A DNA stretch of 6,276 nt from Leptolinea sp. (GTDB lineage: Bacteria; Chloroflexota; Anaerolineae; Anaerolineales; Anaerolineaceae). The notes under the pieces were generated by a model. That model was not told the origin of the DNA and ran no database searches. It worked only from the letters and a program-made list of their open reading frames with translations. How positions within the stretch are numbered: the stretch's first letter is position 1; every line of letters begins with the position of its first letter. The DNA lies in the NCBI GenBank assembly GCA_022837205.1, contig JALHEL010000110.1, positions 1 through 6,276 on the forward strand. Direction: 5' to 3'. Positions 1 to 6,199 of the stretch are shown here, one piece after another. The position numbers and the translations under genes are program-made.

Positions 1-573
1 TCGTGAATATTCGGTCGCTTTTTCGAGTGTATTCAAACTATCCTGTCCCGCATTGATCTGATCGACGAGAATTTCCGTTCGATATGCAAAAGTCAACGGG
101 TTATTGGGGTCGATTTCGGCGGCTCGATTGAACGCGGTTTCAGCATCCAAATAATTCCCCATTTTGCCGAGCGCCCAACCGCGAATCGCATGGGCAACGG
201 CATTATTCCCGTTTAGCAGAATCGCATTTTCCGCATTTTTTAATGCATCTTCATAATGGGTCTCGAACATTTGGAGTTTCGCGAGACTGATATAAACGGA
301 AGGATTTTTCGGATCGGAACTGATCGCTTTCTGATAGAGTTCAATTGCTTGGGCATTTCGCCCTTCTTTCGCGAATTGTTCCGCTTCGGAAATAAAAGCT
401 TCGGGAGGAGTAGTCGGCGTATTGGTTGGAATAAACAGCGGCTGTGTTTCGGGCGCAATATAAATACTGAAATATAATCCAGCAGCTACCAAAACAAAAA
501 GGAAAAATACTCTGAATGGATTTGATCTCCTTTTTCTTCCGTTATAGCTGTATTTCGATCCTTTTAAATACAC
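1..573 (-). CDS. Membrane-anchored TPR-repeat protein, 3' end cut by window edge
   Basis: I read an open frame of 191 codons from a GTG at 573-571 down to base 1 with no stop. The GTG is preceded by GAAAGGG (588-582) at 8-nt spacing, and an in-frame TGA at 591-589 bars any longer start; the first in-frame ATG lies far inside at codon 102. Residues 2-21 are basic (NGRKRRSNPFR), residues 22-39 are one hydrophobic helix, and residues 40-57 form a Pro/Thr-rich linker (PTNTPTTPPE). From residue 59 come three 34-residue TPR units, at about 59-92, 93-126 and 127-160. They show the usual A..Y..A...DP.NP ends (AIELYQKAISSDPKNP, AETAFNRAAEIDPNNP), and a fourth unit probably begins at 161. The positive-inside rule places the repeats outside the cytoplasm. 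TPRs mediate protein-protein contacts; no partner or specific function can be named. It is transcribed away from the ABC operon, so a shared job is not implied. Confidence 0.85.
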   Translation of the reverse strand, partial: MYLKGSKYSYNGRKRRSNPFRVFFLFVLVAAGLYFSIYIAPETQPLFIPTNTPTTPPEAFISEAEQFAKEGRNAQAIELYQKAISSDPKNPSVYISLAKLQMFETHYEDALKNAENAILLNGNNAVAHAIRGWALGKMGNYLDAETAFNRAAEIDPNNPLTFAYRTEILVDQINAGQDSLNTLEKATEYSR

Positions 574-614
574 ACTTTCAGCCCTTTCTCAAATCATTTC
601 AATCTTTAGAACTT

Positions 615-643
615 ATTATAATCGTCCGAGTGTTCGGAAAAAA
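615..643 (-). promoter_or_regulatory. Probable promoter of the TPR gene
   Basis: On the minus strand a perfect TATAAT lies at 620-615, about 40 nt upstream of the GTG start, which leaves a 5' leader of roughly 35 nt. At 17-bp spacing the -35 position (643-638) is only TTTTTT, a poor match to TTGACA, so the promoter may be weak or activator-dependent. The whole spacer is occupied by the 625-638 palindrome. It is assigned by consensus and position only. Confidence 0.45.
625..638. promoter_or_regulatory. Short palindrome TCCGA-N4-TCGGA between -10 and -35
   Basis: The sequence TCCGAGTGTTCGGA is a 5-4-5 perfect inverted repeat. It sits inside the spacer of the predicted minus-strand promoter, where a bound dimeric repressor would block RNA polymerase. 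It superficially recalls the gram-positive LexA pattern CGAAC-N4-GTTCG but does not satisfy it: only one half (GTTCG) is intact. An arm of this length can occur by chance. Confidence 0.25.
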
Positions 644-691
644 AGATTCTGATTCAATTTAAATAATTGTATTTTTCAGGAATTAATATTA

Positions 692-708
692 TTTTTGTCA
701 GACAAAAA
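692..708. promoter_or_regulatory. Perfect 17-bp palindrome upstream of the ABC operon, possible operator
   Basis: TTTTTGTC-A-GACAAAAA is a perfect dyad with 8-bp arms around a central A. The one-base centre makes it a poor RNA hairpin, so a DNA-binding dimer site is the better reading. It ends 26 bp before the TATAAT at 735-740, where an activator commonly binds. It also overlaps an alternative -35 box (TTGTCA, 695-700), which would make it a repressor site instead. The A/T-rich outer arms lower its statistical weight; the core is GTCAGAC. Confidence 0.4.
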
Positions 709-711
709 AGG

Positions 712-740
712 TGGAAATTTTAATGGGAAACCTTTATAAT
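712..740 (+). promoter_or_regulatory. Probable sigma-70-type promoter of the BMP transporter operon
   Basis: A perfect TATAAT occupies 735-740, with the -35 position at 17-bp spacing reading TGGAAA (712-717, 4 of 6 to TTGACA). Transcription would begin near 747, giving a leader of about 37 nt that ends in the AGGAG ribosome site at 773-777. An alternative is TTGTCA (695-700), 18 bp, TTTAAT (719-724), each box 5 of 6 to consensus. Either leader is too short to hold a purine riboswitch, and I see no riboswitch core elsewhere in the spacer. Confidence 0.55.
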
Positions 741-783
741 AAAAGAAGGTAAGTATATCAACCCAAAATAAAAGGAGAAAAAA

Positions 784-1806
784 ATGAAAAAAATAAGTAT
801 TATCTTGGCATTAATTGCAATCCTTGTGTTTTGCTTGCCTGCCCTGGCGGATGATGTGATCAAAGTTTGTGAAGTTACTGATACCGGCGGTGTAGATGAT
901 AAATCTTTTAACGAAACAGCTTGGAACGGTATTCTCCAAGCAAAGGAAAAGTACGGAATTGAAGCCGTCGTTCTGGAATCACAATCCGATGCCGATTATG
1001 CCGTCAATATCGATCAATTCATCGAAGACGAATGCGATTTAATCGTTACCGTCGGCTTCATGTTGATGGATGCGACTGCTACGGCAGCCGATAACAATCC
1101 GGATTTCAAATTCAGTATTATCGATGCATCGGTCGGAAAACCCAATGTTGTTGATCAGGTTTTCCAGACGGATGAAGCCGCTTTTCTTGCCGGTTATGTC
1201 GCTGCCGGGATGACGAAAACCGGAATCATCGGTACTTTCGGCGGAATGTGCATTCCGACCGTAACCATTTTCATGGATGGTTTTGCGCGCGGCGCCGATT
1301 ACTACAATCAAATTCACGGTACCAAGGTCGAAGTTTTGGGCTGGAATACCGAAACGCTTGAAGGAACCTGTGTCGATTCTTTCGACGATCTTGATAAAGG
1401 AAAACAGGTATCCATTACCATGATGGATCAGGGCGCCGATATTATTATGCCGGTTGCCGGACCGGTGGGCGGCGGAACGATTGCTGCTATGGAAGACCGG
1501 AAGATGGGTATGGTAATCGGTGTCGATTCCGATTGGTATCTGACTTACCCGGATAACGGTGATATTATCCTGACTTCGGTTATGAAGAAGATGGATGCCA
1601 CTACGATGCAGGTAATCGAATCCGTAATCGACGGAACCTTCAAAGGCGGTAAAGTTGTCGGAACGCTGGAAAATAAGGGTGTTGATCTTGCTCCGTTCCA
1701 CGATTTTGAAGATAAGGTACCGGCTGACCTGGTGAAAGAACTGGATGATATTCGCGCAAAGATTATCTCCGGCGAAATTGAGTTGAACCCGGTTTATGCT
1801 CAGTAA
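784..1806 (+). CDS. BMP-family (PnrA-like) ABC transporter substrate-binding protein
   Basis: A 340-residue exported receptor of the BMP / PnrA / Med family, whose characterised members mostly bind purine or other nucleosides and feed an ABC importer. The signal peptide is residues 1-22 (Lys2-Lys3, hydrophobic 5-19, cleavage after ALA22). Cys17 is preceded by LVF, not a good lipobox, so a released or otherwise retained protein is more likely than a lipoprotein. Family landmarks are VTDTGGVDDKSFNE (31-44), the QTDEAAFLAGY strand-helix (128-138), VAGPVGGG (224-231), GVDSDWY (246-252) and TSVMKK (264-269). In the solved PnrA structure, Asp and Lys residues of the corresponding segments contact the nucleoside; the residue-level match here is my inference. 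Length is normal for the family. AGGAG (773-777) sits 6 nt before the ATG. It is the first gene of the operon and is followed by a hairpin. Confidence in the family is very high, in a nucleoside substrate moderate, since BMP relatives with other ligands exist. Confidence 0.95.
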   Translation: MKKISIILALIAILVFCLPALADDVIKVCEVTDTGGVDDKSFNETAWNGILQAKEKYGIEAVVLESQSDADYAVNIDQFIEDECDLIVTVGFMLMDATATAADNNPDFKFSIIDASVGKPNVVDQVFQTDEAAFLAGYVAAGMTKTGIIGTFGGMCIPTVTIFMDGFARGADYYNQIHGTKVEVLGWNTETLEGTCVDSFDDLDKGKQVSITMMDQGADIIMPVAGPVGGGTIAAMEDRKMGMVIGVDSDWYLTYPDNGDIILTSVMKKMDATTMQVIESVIDGTFKGGKVVGTLENKGVDLAPFHDFEDKVPADLVKELDDIRAKIISGEIELNPVYAQ

Positions 1807-1833
1807 AATTAACAGATAGAGAATGTTGTATCA

Positions 1834-1857
1834 AGGTGGAGGAATTTTCCTCCACCT
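1834..1857 (+). terminator. Strong hairpin after the binding-protein gene; leaky terminator or mRNA 3'-end stabiliser
   Basis: AGGTGGAGGA-ATTT-TCCTCCACCT forms an uninterrupted 10-bp stem (11 complementary pairs if the loop is closed to two bases), 27 nt after the stop codon. The following bases, GCTTTAATTAATTT, are T-rich but not a continuous T-run, so termination should be partial. A structure at this place in binding-protein-first ABC operons usually protects the upstream message and lets some transcription continue, raising the ratio of receptor to membrane components. The hairpin is seen directly; its effect is inferred. Confidence 0.7.
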
Positions 1858-1889
1858 GCTTTAATTAATTTCAATCATTTTTCAGGGAT

Positions 1890-1904
1890 CCGGTTTTTAA
1901 CCGG
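1890..1904 (+). other. Small hairpin CCGGTT-TTT-AACCGG
   Basis: A perfect 6-bp stem with a 3-nt loop between the two larger hairpins of the 1807-1985 spacer. It has no T-run behind it. It may simply add to the folded spacer; no function can be assigned on its own. Confidence 0.3.
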
Positions 1905-1928
1905 TCATATTGGAAAAATATCTTTACA

Positions 1929-1958
1929 AAGAAGGATGTTTTTGAAAACAGCCTTTTT
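1929..1958 (+). terminator. Terminator-shaped hairpin just before the ATPase gene
   Basis: The arms AAGGATGTTTT (1932-1942) and AAAACAGCCTT (1945-1955) pair at 10 of 11 positions (one A-G mismatch), and the flanking AAAG and TTT extend the stem. The T-run 1954-1958 closes it. The stem is A/T-rich apart from a few G-C pairs, so its strength is doubtful. It ends 27 nt before the ATPase start codon. If it forms in the mRNA it would act as a second attenuator inside the operon, or as a fold just upstream of the ribosome site. Confidence 0.4.
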
Positions 1959-1985
1959 GAAATCATATCCCAAAAAGGAGAAAAA

Positions 1986-3542
1986 ATGCCCCCAATCCTT
2001 GAATTAAAGGGAATTACCAAACAATTTCCGGGTGTTCTTGCCAATGACCATATTAATTTAACGCTTGAAAAAGGCGAGATATTGGCATTGTTGGGAGAAA
2101 ACGGCGCCGGAAAAACTACATTAATGAATATTCTTTACGGTTTATACAAACCGGATGAAGGGGAAATTTTTATCGATGGGGAAAAAATAGAAATAAGCGG
2201 ACCGATCGATGCGATTCGGGCGGGAATCGGAATGGTCCACCAACATTTTATGTTGATTCCTGTTTTTACGGTCACGGAAAATGTGATGTTGGGAGAGGAA
2301 TCGGTCAATTTCGGAGGGGTTCTGAATCCTGAAGATGCAGCCAAAAAAATAAAAGCGATCGGTGAACTGTACGGACTGAAAGTCGATCCGAATGCCAAAG
2401 TCGGTGATTTGCCGGTAGGGGTTCAGCAACGGGTTGAGATTATCAAATTACTATATCGAAATGCCCGTATATTGATTTTTGACGAACCCACCGCTGTTCT
2501 TACACCCCAAGAAGCTGATGAGTTATTTGAAATTATGCGGTCTCTGACGAAACAAGGCAAGTCGATAATTTTTATCACTCATAAGCTGCGTGAGGTTCTC
2601 GAATTTTCGGATCGAATTATGGTTATTCAACGCGGAAAAGTGGTGGGTGAGACGCATCCTCATGAAGCCAGCCAGGAGAAATTAGCCGAGATGATGGTCG
2701 GCCGCGCGGTTGATTTGATTCCGGATAAGAAGAAAATACAGGCAGGTGAAACGGTTCTGAAAGTCGATAACTTGGTTGTAGCGGACGGCACGAGAAAAAT
2801 CACGGTTCACGGCGTTTCTTTTTCTGTACACGCCGGAGAAATATTAGGTGTCGCCGGTGTTCAGGGAAACGGCCAGACCGAGTTGGAAGAAGCATTGACT
2901 GGAATGCGTGAACCTATCAGCGGAACGATCCGTATTTTAGGCAAAGAAGTACCGAAGGTAAAACCGCGGGAATTCGTCGAAAATAAAGGGGCGCATATTC
3001 CCGAAGATCGCCAACGGGACGGATTGATTTTGAACTTTACCGTCGAAGATAACCTGATGCTTTGTACTTATTACCAACCCCCGTTCTCTCAAAATCATAT
3101 TCTCAATCGGGAAGCGATCCGGGATCACGCCCGTAAATTGATCACCAATTTTGATATTCGTCCGCCGGAACCGCTGCTGCCGGTTGCTTCTCTTTCCGGA
3201 GGAAATCAGCAAAAGGTAATTGTTGCAAGAGAATTAAGTCGCGACAATAAATTGATCGTTGCATCGCAGCCGACGCGCGGATTGGATGTCGGTTCAATTG
3301 AATATATCCATGATCAGTTGCTGAAAAGCAGAGAGGAAGGTTGCGGAATTCTGTTGATTTCTTCGGAACTCGATGAAATCATGGAGCTTTCCGATCGGAT
3401 TATTGTGATGTACAAAGGCAATATCACTTTGATGACAGAGACGGAAAAAACAACGAAATCCGAAGTCGGATTACATATGGCGGGCGCCGGAAACAGCATG
3501 AGCGAAAAATCCGAAAATGTTGCTGTTCAAGCCGGTCGTTAG
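1986..3542 (+). CDS. BMP-family ABC importer ATPase, two fused nucleotide-binding domains (NupO/YufO type)
   Basis: A 518-residue cytoplasmic ATPase with two ABC domains in one chain, as in ribose/galactose (RbsA, MglA) and nucleoside (NupO) importers; length is typical. Domain 1: Walker A GENGAGKTT (37-45), Q-loop Gln86, degenerate signature LPVGVQQR (142-149), Walker B RILIFDEPTA (161-170) with catalytic Glu167, switch His199. Domain 2: Walker A-like GVQGNGQT (291-298) with Gln297 in place of lysine, canonical signature LSGGNQQK (403-410), Walker B-like KLIVASQPTRGLD (422-434) lacking the Asp-Glu pair, and Ser460 instead of the switch histidine. Pairing Walker A of one domain with the signature of the other gives one consensus and one degenerate ATP site, as known for this subfamily. 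The start has AAGGAG (1975-1980) 5 nt upstream; this leader is almost identical to that of the binding-protein gene. The stop lies 17 nt before the first permease. It supplies energy to the two downstream permeases. Confidence 0.95.
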   Translation: MPPILELKGITKQFPGVLANDHINLTLEKGEILALLGENGAGKTTLMNILYGLYKPDEGEIFIDGEKIEISGPIDAIRAGIGMVHQHFMLIPVFTVTENVMLGEESVNFGGVLNPEDAAKKIKAIGELYGLKVDPNAKVGDLPVGVQQRVEIIKLLYRNARILIFDEPTAVLTPQEADELFEIMRSLTKQGKSIIFITHKLREVLEFSDRIMVIQRGKVVGETHPHEASQEKLAEMMVGRAVDLIPDKKKIQAGETVLKVDNLVVADGTRKITVHGVSFSVHAGEILGVAGVQGNGQTELEEALTGMREPISGTIRILGKEVPKVKPREFVENKGAHIPEDRQRDGLILNFTVEDNLMLCTYYQPPFSQNHILNREAIRDHARKLITNFDIRPPEPLLPVASLSGGNQQKVIVARELSRDNKLIVASQPTRGLDVGSIEYIHDQLLKSREEGCGILLISSELDEIMELSDRIIVMYKGNITLMTETEKTTKSEVGLHMAGAGNSMSEKSENVAVQAGR

Positions 3543-3559
3543 AAGGAGGATTCAGATCC

Positions 3560-4864
3560 ATGGATAAAGAAAATAAAGGGTTGAATCGCGAACAAGACGC
3601 TAAAAAAATGAGTACGGAAGAAATTTTCCTCGAAGAATTATCGCGGAAAAAGGCACCCCGTCCCGGATTCTGGGCGAAGTTTTGGGATGCCATTCAAATT
3701 CCGCTTTTGGCGATTATTTCCGGTTTGTTTTTAGGTGCCGTAATTATCGTTGTAACTTCTGCCGACGTTTATGTTGCTTTCGGAAGCGGGATCGGAGAGG
3801 GGTTCAGGACAATGGGCAGTATTGTCGGCAATGCCTATAAAACTCTGTTCACCGGTGCCTTCGGCAGTCCGTCCAAAATTATCGAAGCATTGCGGACAGG
3901 AGAGAAAATCAGCCGTGCTTTTAAACCCATTACGCAAAGTTTGGTTGAGACCACTCCATATTTGCTCAGCGGTATGGCGGTGGCACTCGGCTTTCGATCC
4001 GGGGTTTTCAATATCGGCGGCGAAGGACAAATTTATATCGGTGCCGTCGCAGCCACATTTGTCGGTTTGTCATTCGACGGGTTACCGCAGGCTGTTCATA
4101 TGCCGCTGGCGATTCTCGCCGGAATAATCGGCGGAGCTATCTGGGGGTTTATTCCCGGTTGGCTGAAAGCAAAGACCGGCGCGCATGAAGTGATTAACAC
4201 CATTATGATGAACTATATCGCACTGCGGTTGGTCGAGTATTTGCTCACCGGCCCGATGACTAAGACCGGCGGAGGCGGCATGCCGATTTCCAATTCCGTC
4301 AAACCGACCGCCCGAATCCCGTTGGTATTTGCTCCGCCGATTACATTGCATTGGGGCTTTTTTCTGGCTATTCTGATTGCGATCGCAGCTTGGTTTTTCC
4401 TGTTTAAAACCACCTGGGGATTCAATCTCCAAATGGCCGGTGCAAACAAGCATGCAGCGAAGTATGCCGGTTTAAATATCAGCCTGTGGACCGTACTCGG
4501 GATGACCATTTCCGGAGCGTTGGCGGGATTATGCGGCAGTACCCAAGTGTTGGGTGTGACCTATTCGATGGGACTGGGAGTTTCGGCAGGGTATGGGTTT
4601 GATGCGATTGCGTTAGCGCTGCTTGCCAACAACAACCCATTGGGATGCATCCTGTCGGCGTTGCTCTTCGGATTACTCAAGACCGGATCCCGAAGCATGA
4701 TGTCCAACACCGGAATTCCATTGGATATCGTTTCCATCATACAAGCTTTTATCCTGATGTTTATCGCGGCTCCCGCAATCATTCGCACCGTATTCCGGGT
4801 GAAAGGTCTGAAAGAGGAAAACAAAGCATTGGTTACGGTTTCCGGCTGGGGAGGTGACAAATGA
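3560..4864 (+). CDS. BMP-family ABC transporter permease 1 (NupP/YufP type, BPD_transp_2 fold)
   Basis: A 434-residue inner-membrane permease, one half of the translocation channel. Residues 1-45 are charged and cytoplasmic, and the first helix is about 46-66. The family segment GVFNIGGEGQIYIGA (149-163) marks the BPD_transp_2 group. Further hydrophobic stretches lie near 128-145, 155-172, 180-200, 211-230, 263-283, 308-330, 343-373 and 391-411. The loop AGANKHAAKYAGLNI (293-307), between two helices, fits the cytoplasmic coupling segment that meets the ATPase. Bacillus NupP is roughly 350 residues; the surplus here is mostly the long hydrophilic N-terminus and the 67-125 stretch after helix 1. 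The start is set by AAGGAGGA (3543-3550), 9 nt from the ATG, immediately after the ATPase stop. The alternative Met17 lacks such a site. The 3' end overlaps the next permease by 4 nt. The family is certain; which permease faces which ATPase domain is not visible. Confidence 0.94.
   Translation: MDKENKGLNREQDAKKMSTEEIFLEELSRKKAPRPGFWAKFWDAIQIPLLAIISGLFLGAVIIVVTSADVYVAFGSGIGEGFRTMGSIVGNAYKTLFTGAFGSPSKIIEALRTGEKISRAFKPITQSLVETTPYLLSGMAVALGFRSGVFNIGGEGQIYIGAVAATFVGLSFDGLPQAVHMPLAILAGIIGGAIWGFIPGWLKAKTGAHEVINTIMMNYIALRLVEYLLTGPMTKTGGGGMPISNSVKPTARIPLVFAPPITLHWGFFLAILIAIAAWFFLFKTTWGFNLQMAGANKHAAKYAGLNISLWTVLGMTISGALAGLCGSTQVLGVTYSMGLGVSAGYGFDAIALALLANNNPLGCILSALLFGLLKTGSRSMMSNTGIPLDIVSIIQAFILMFIAAPAIIRTVFRVKGLKEENKALVTVSGWGGDK
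4850..4857 (+). promoter_or_regulatory. Perfect Shine-Dalgarno inside the first permease gene, with ATGA start/stop overlap
   Basis: GGAGGTGA is fully complementary to the usual 16S rRNA 3' end (UCACCUCC). It lies in the last codons of permease 1, with 6 nt between GGAGG and the ATG at 4861. The start ATG and the previous gene's TGA share ATGA (4861-4864). This arrangement favours translational coupling, which suits two subunits needed in equal amounts. Confidence 0.85.
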
Positions 4865-6132
4865 GTGAGCAACAACGCATTCAAGGAGGAAGGGTAAAGC
4901 TCAGAGATCGAATCGTCGGGATCATTTTCGTGGTTCTCGGCTTGGTCATCTACCTGTTTTTTTATAAAGCAATCGCTTCCGGAACCGTTTCCACTTTCAT
5001 TATGACACCCGGTGGAATCACCCGAGGTGTAGTGGGGAACTGGATTATACCGGCAAGGCCGGTCTTAATCGTATTGGCGATGATTCTGATCGGGATCGGC
5101 ATTTACCAATTCTTTTTCGGGTTGGGGAAACAGGGAAATCTGTTTCTTGCCTTAGCCTGTGTGGCTTTCGTGTTTTCGTTTCTGATATACGTTTCCGCCG
5201 GGAAACGGCTAAATCTTGCCAGCTTATTTTCCTCAGCGTTATCGATGGCCGTGCCCATCACACTGGCATCTTTCTCGGGAATTCTCTGTGAGCGGTCGGG
5301 AATCGTCAATATTGCGATCGAAGGAATGATGTTGATGGGAGCAATGGTCGGTTCCATCGTCGGATCGATTACGAAAAATATCTGGTTGGCTTTAGCGATG
5401 GCCATGATCGGCGGAGGCTTGCTGGCATTGGTTCATGCCTGGATGTCAATCAAATATAAAGTGAATCAGATTATTTCCGGTACCGTCATCAATATTTTTT
5501 CGATGGGTATGACCAGCTATATTTCATCTATGTATCTTCAGAACATTCAATCGTTGAATAAAACACCGCGGTTTCCGAGTGTCTCCATCCCGTTGCTTGC
5601 CGATATTCCCTTTATCGGTCCGATTGTTTTTTATAACAGCCTTTTTGTTTACGGGATGATTTTGTTGATGATTATTCTGCAATTTGCTCTCTTTCGAACC
5701 CGGTGGGGACTTCGTCTGCGGTCGGTGGGTGAACACCCGAAAGCTGCGGACACATTAGGCATAAATGTCTATAAAACACAATATACGGCTGTTATTTTGG
5801 GTGGTTTAATGGCGGGATTTGCCGGCGCTTACTTTTCATTGGGTTCGGTGGGCAGGTTTGACGAAGGCATGACAGCGGGCAAAGGATACATCGGCTTGGC
5901 TGCGATGATCTTCGGCGGTTGGAATCCCTTTAATGCGATGATGGCCGGAATATTGTTCGGATTTGCGGATGCCATGGCATCATCGGTCTCGATCTTGGGA
6001 TCTTCCATCCCGGGGCAATTCATTAATATGCTTCCGTACGTTGTCACGATGATTGTGTTAGCCGGATTGGTCGGCGGGCACAGCACCGGACCGGCTGCCA
6101 GCGGCGTTCCTTATGAAAAGGAAAGCACTTGA
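4861..6132 (+). CDS. BMP-family ABC transporter permease 2 (NupQ/YufQ type) with extra N-terminal helices
   Basis: A 423-residue membrane protein, partner of the preceding permease. The recognised core begins near residue 115 with LNLASLFSSALSMAVPITLASFSG and the family segment CERSGIVNIAIEGMMLMGA (143-161), equivalent to GVFNIGGEGQ in permease 1. Core helices fall near 121-141, 148-170, 174-193, 203-222, 256-278, 308-328, 343-368 and 388-405. The loop SVGEHPKAADTLGINV (288-303) matches AGANKHAAKYAGLNI of permease 1, the presumed ATPase contact. NupQ of Bacillus is only about 320 residues. Here about 110 residues precede the core, with three more hydrophobic segments (about 17-37, 65-87, 93-112). 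The C-terminus is short and polar. The ATG choice is supported by the perfect Shine-Dalgarno and the ATGA overlap; no later start has a comparable site, so I take the extension to be translated. It is the last gene of the operon, with a terminator 31 nt downstream. Confidence 0.94.
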   Translation: MSEQQRIQGGRVKLRDRIVGIIFVVLGLVIYLFFYKAIASGTVSTFIMTPGGITRGVVGNWIIPARPVLIVLAMILIGIGIYQFFFGLGKQGNLFLALACVAFVFSFLIYVSAGKRLNLASLFSSALSMAVPITLASFSGILCERSGIVNIAIEGMMLMGAMVGSIVGSITKNIWLALAMAMIGGGLLALVHAWMSIKYKVNQIISGTVINIFSMGMTSYISSMYLQNIQSLNKTPRFPSVSIPLLADIPFIGPIVFYNSLFVYGMILLMIILQFALFRTRWGLRLRSVGEHPKAADTLGINVYKTQYTAVILGGLMAGFAGAYFSLGSVGRFDEGMTAGKGYIGLAAMIFGGWNPFNAMMAGILFGFADAMASSVSILGSSIPGQFINMLPYVVTMIVLAGLVGGHSTGPAASGVPYEKEST

Positions 6133-6162
6133 TTTAAATGAATCATTCGGCACTTTAAACAG

Positions 6163-6199
6163 AAACAGGAGAAAACCCGAAAAGTTTTCTCCTGTTTTT
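6163..6199 (+). terminator. Strong intrinsic terminator of the transporter operon
   Basis: The arms AAACAGGAGAAAAC (6163-6176) and GTTTTCTCCTGTTT (6184-6197) pair perfectly over 14 bp around a 7-nt loop CCGAAAA, with the T-run at 6195-6199. It starts 31 nt after the stop of permease 2. The reverse direction has only an interrupted T-tract, so it should act mainly on plus-strand transcription. It defines the operon end. Confidence 0.9.

Noticed and set aside
256..477. Plus-strand 73-codon frame opposite the TPR gene
   Set aside because: The minus strand here reads clearly as TPR repeats; the plus-strand product is an Arg/Phe-rich shadow without a family.
574..783. Possible purine riboswitch in the leader of the operon
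   Set aside because: The predicted leader is only about 37-53 nt, and I see no purine-riboswitch core or paired P1 stem in the spacer; the palindromes present fit DNA sites better.
1039..1701. 220-codon open frame on the minus strand inside the binding-protein gene
   Set aside because: It lies wholly antisense to a certain gene. Its translation is rich in His, Arg, Ser and Asn with no recognisable domain or membrane pattern, and I see no ribosome site that would favour it. It reflects the codon usage of the real gene.
1905..1970. Internal promoter for the ATPase gene (TTTACA at 1923-1928, TTGAAA at 1942-1947)
   Set aside because: No acceptable -10 box lies at 16-18 bp from either -35-like hexamer; the best is a weak CATATC. 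The A/T-rich composition explains the matches.
4082..4509. Overlapping minus-strand frames of 98 and 123 codons within permease 1
   Set aside because: They are antisense to a well-supported membrane protein, overlap one another, and show no domain, conserved motif or start signal.
784..6132. A novel defence, mobile or biosynthetic system
   Set aside because: All four genes have full-length, intact family features of a BMP-type nucleoside importer. There are no integrase, transposase, CRISPR repeats, toxin-antitoxin pairs or direct repeats in the window.
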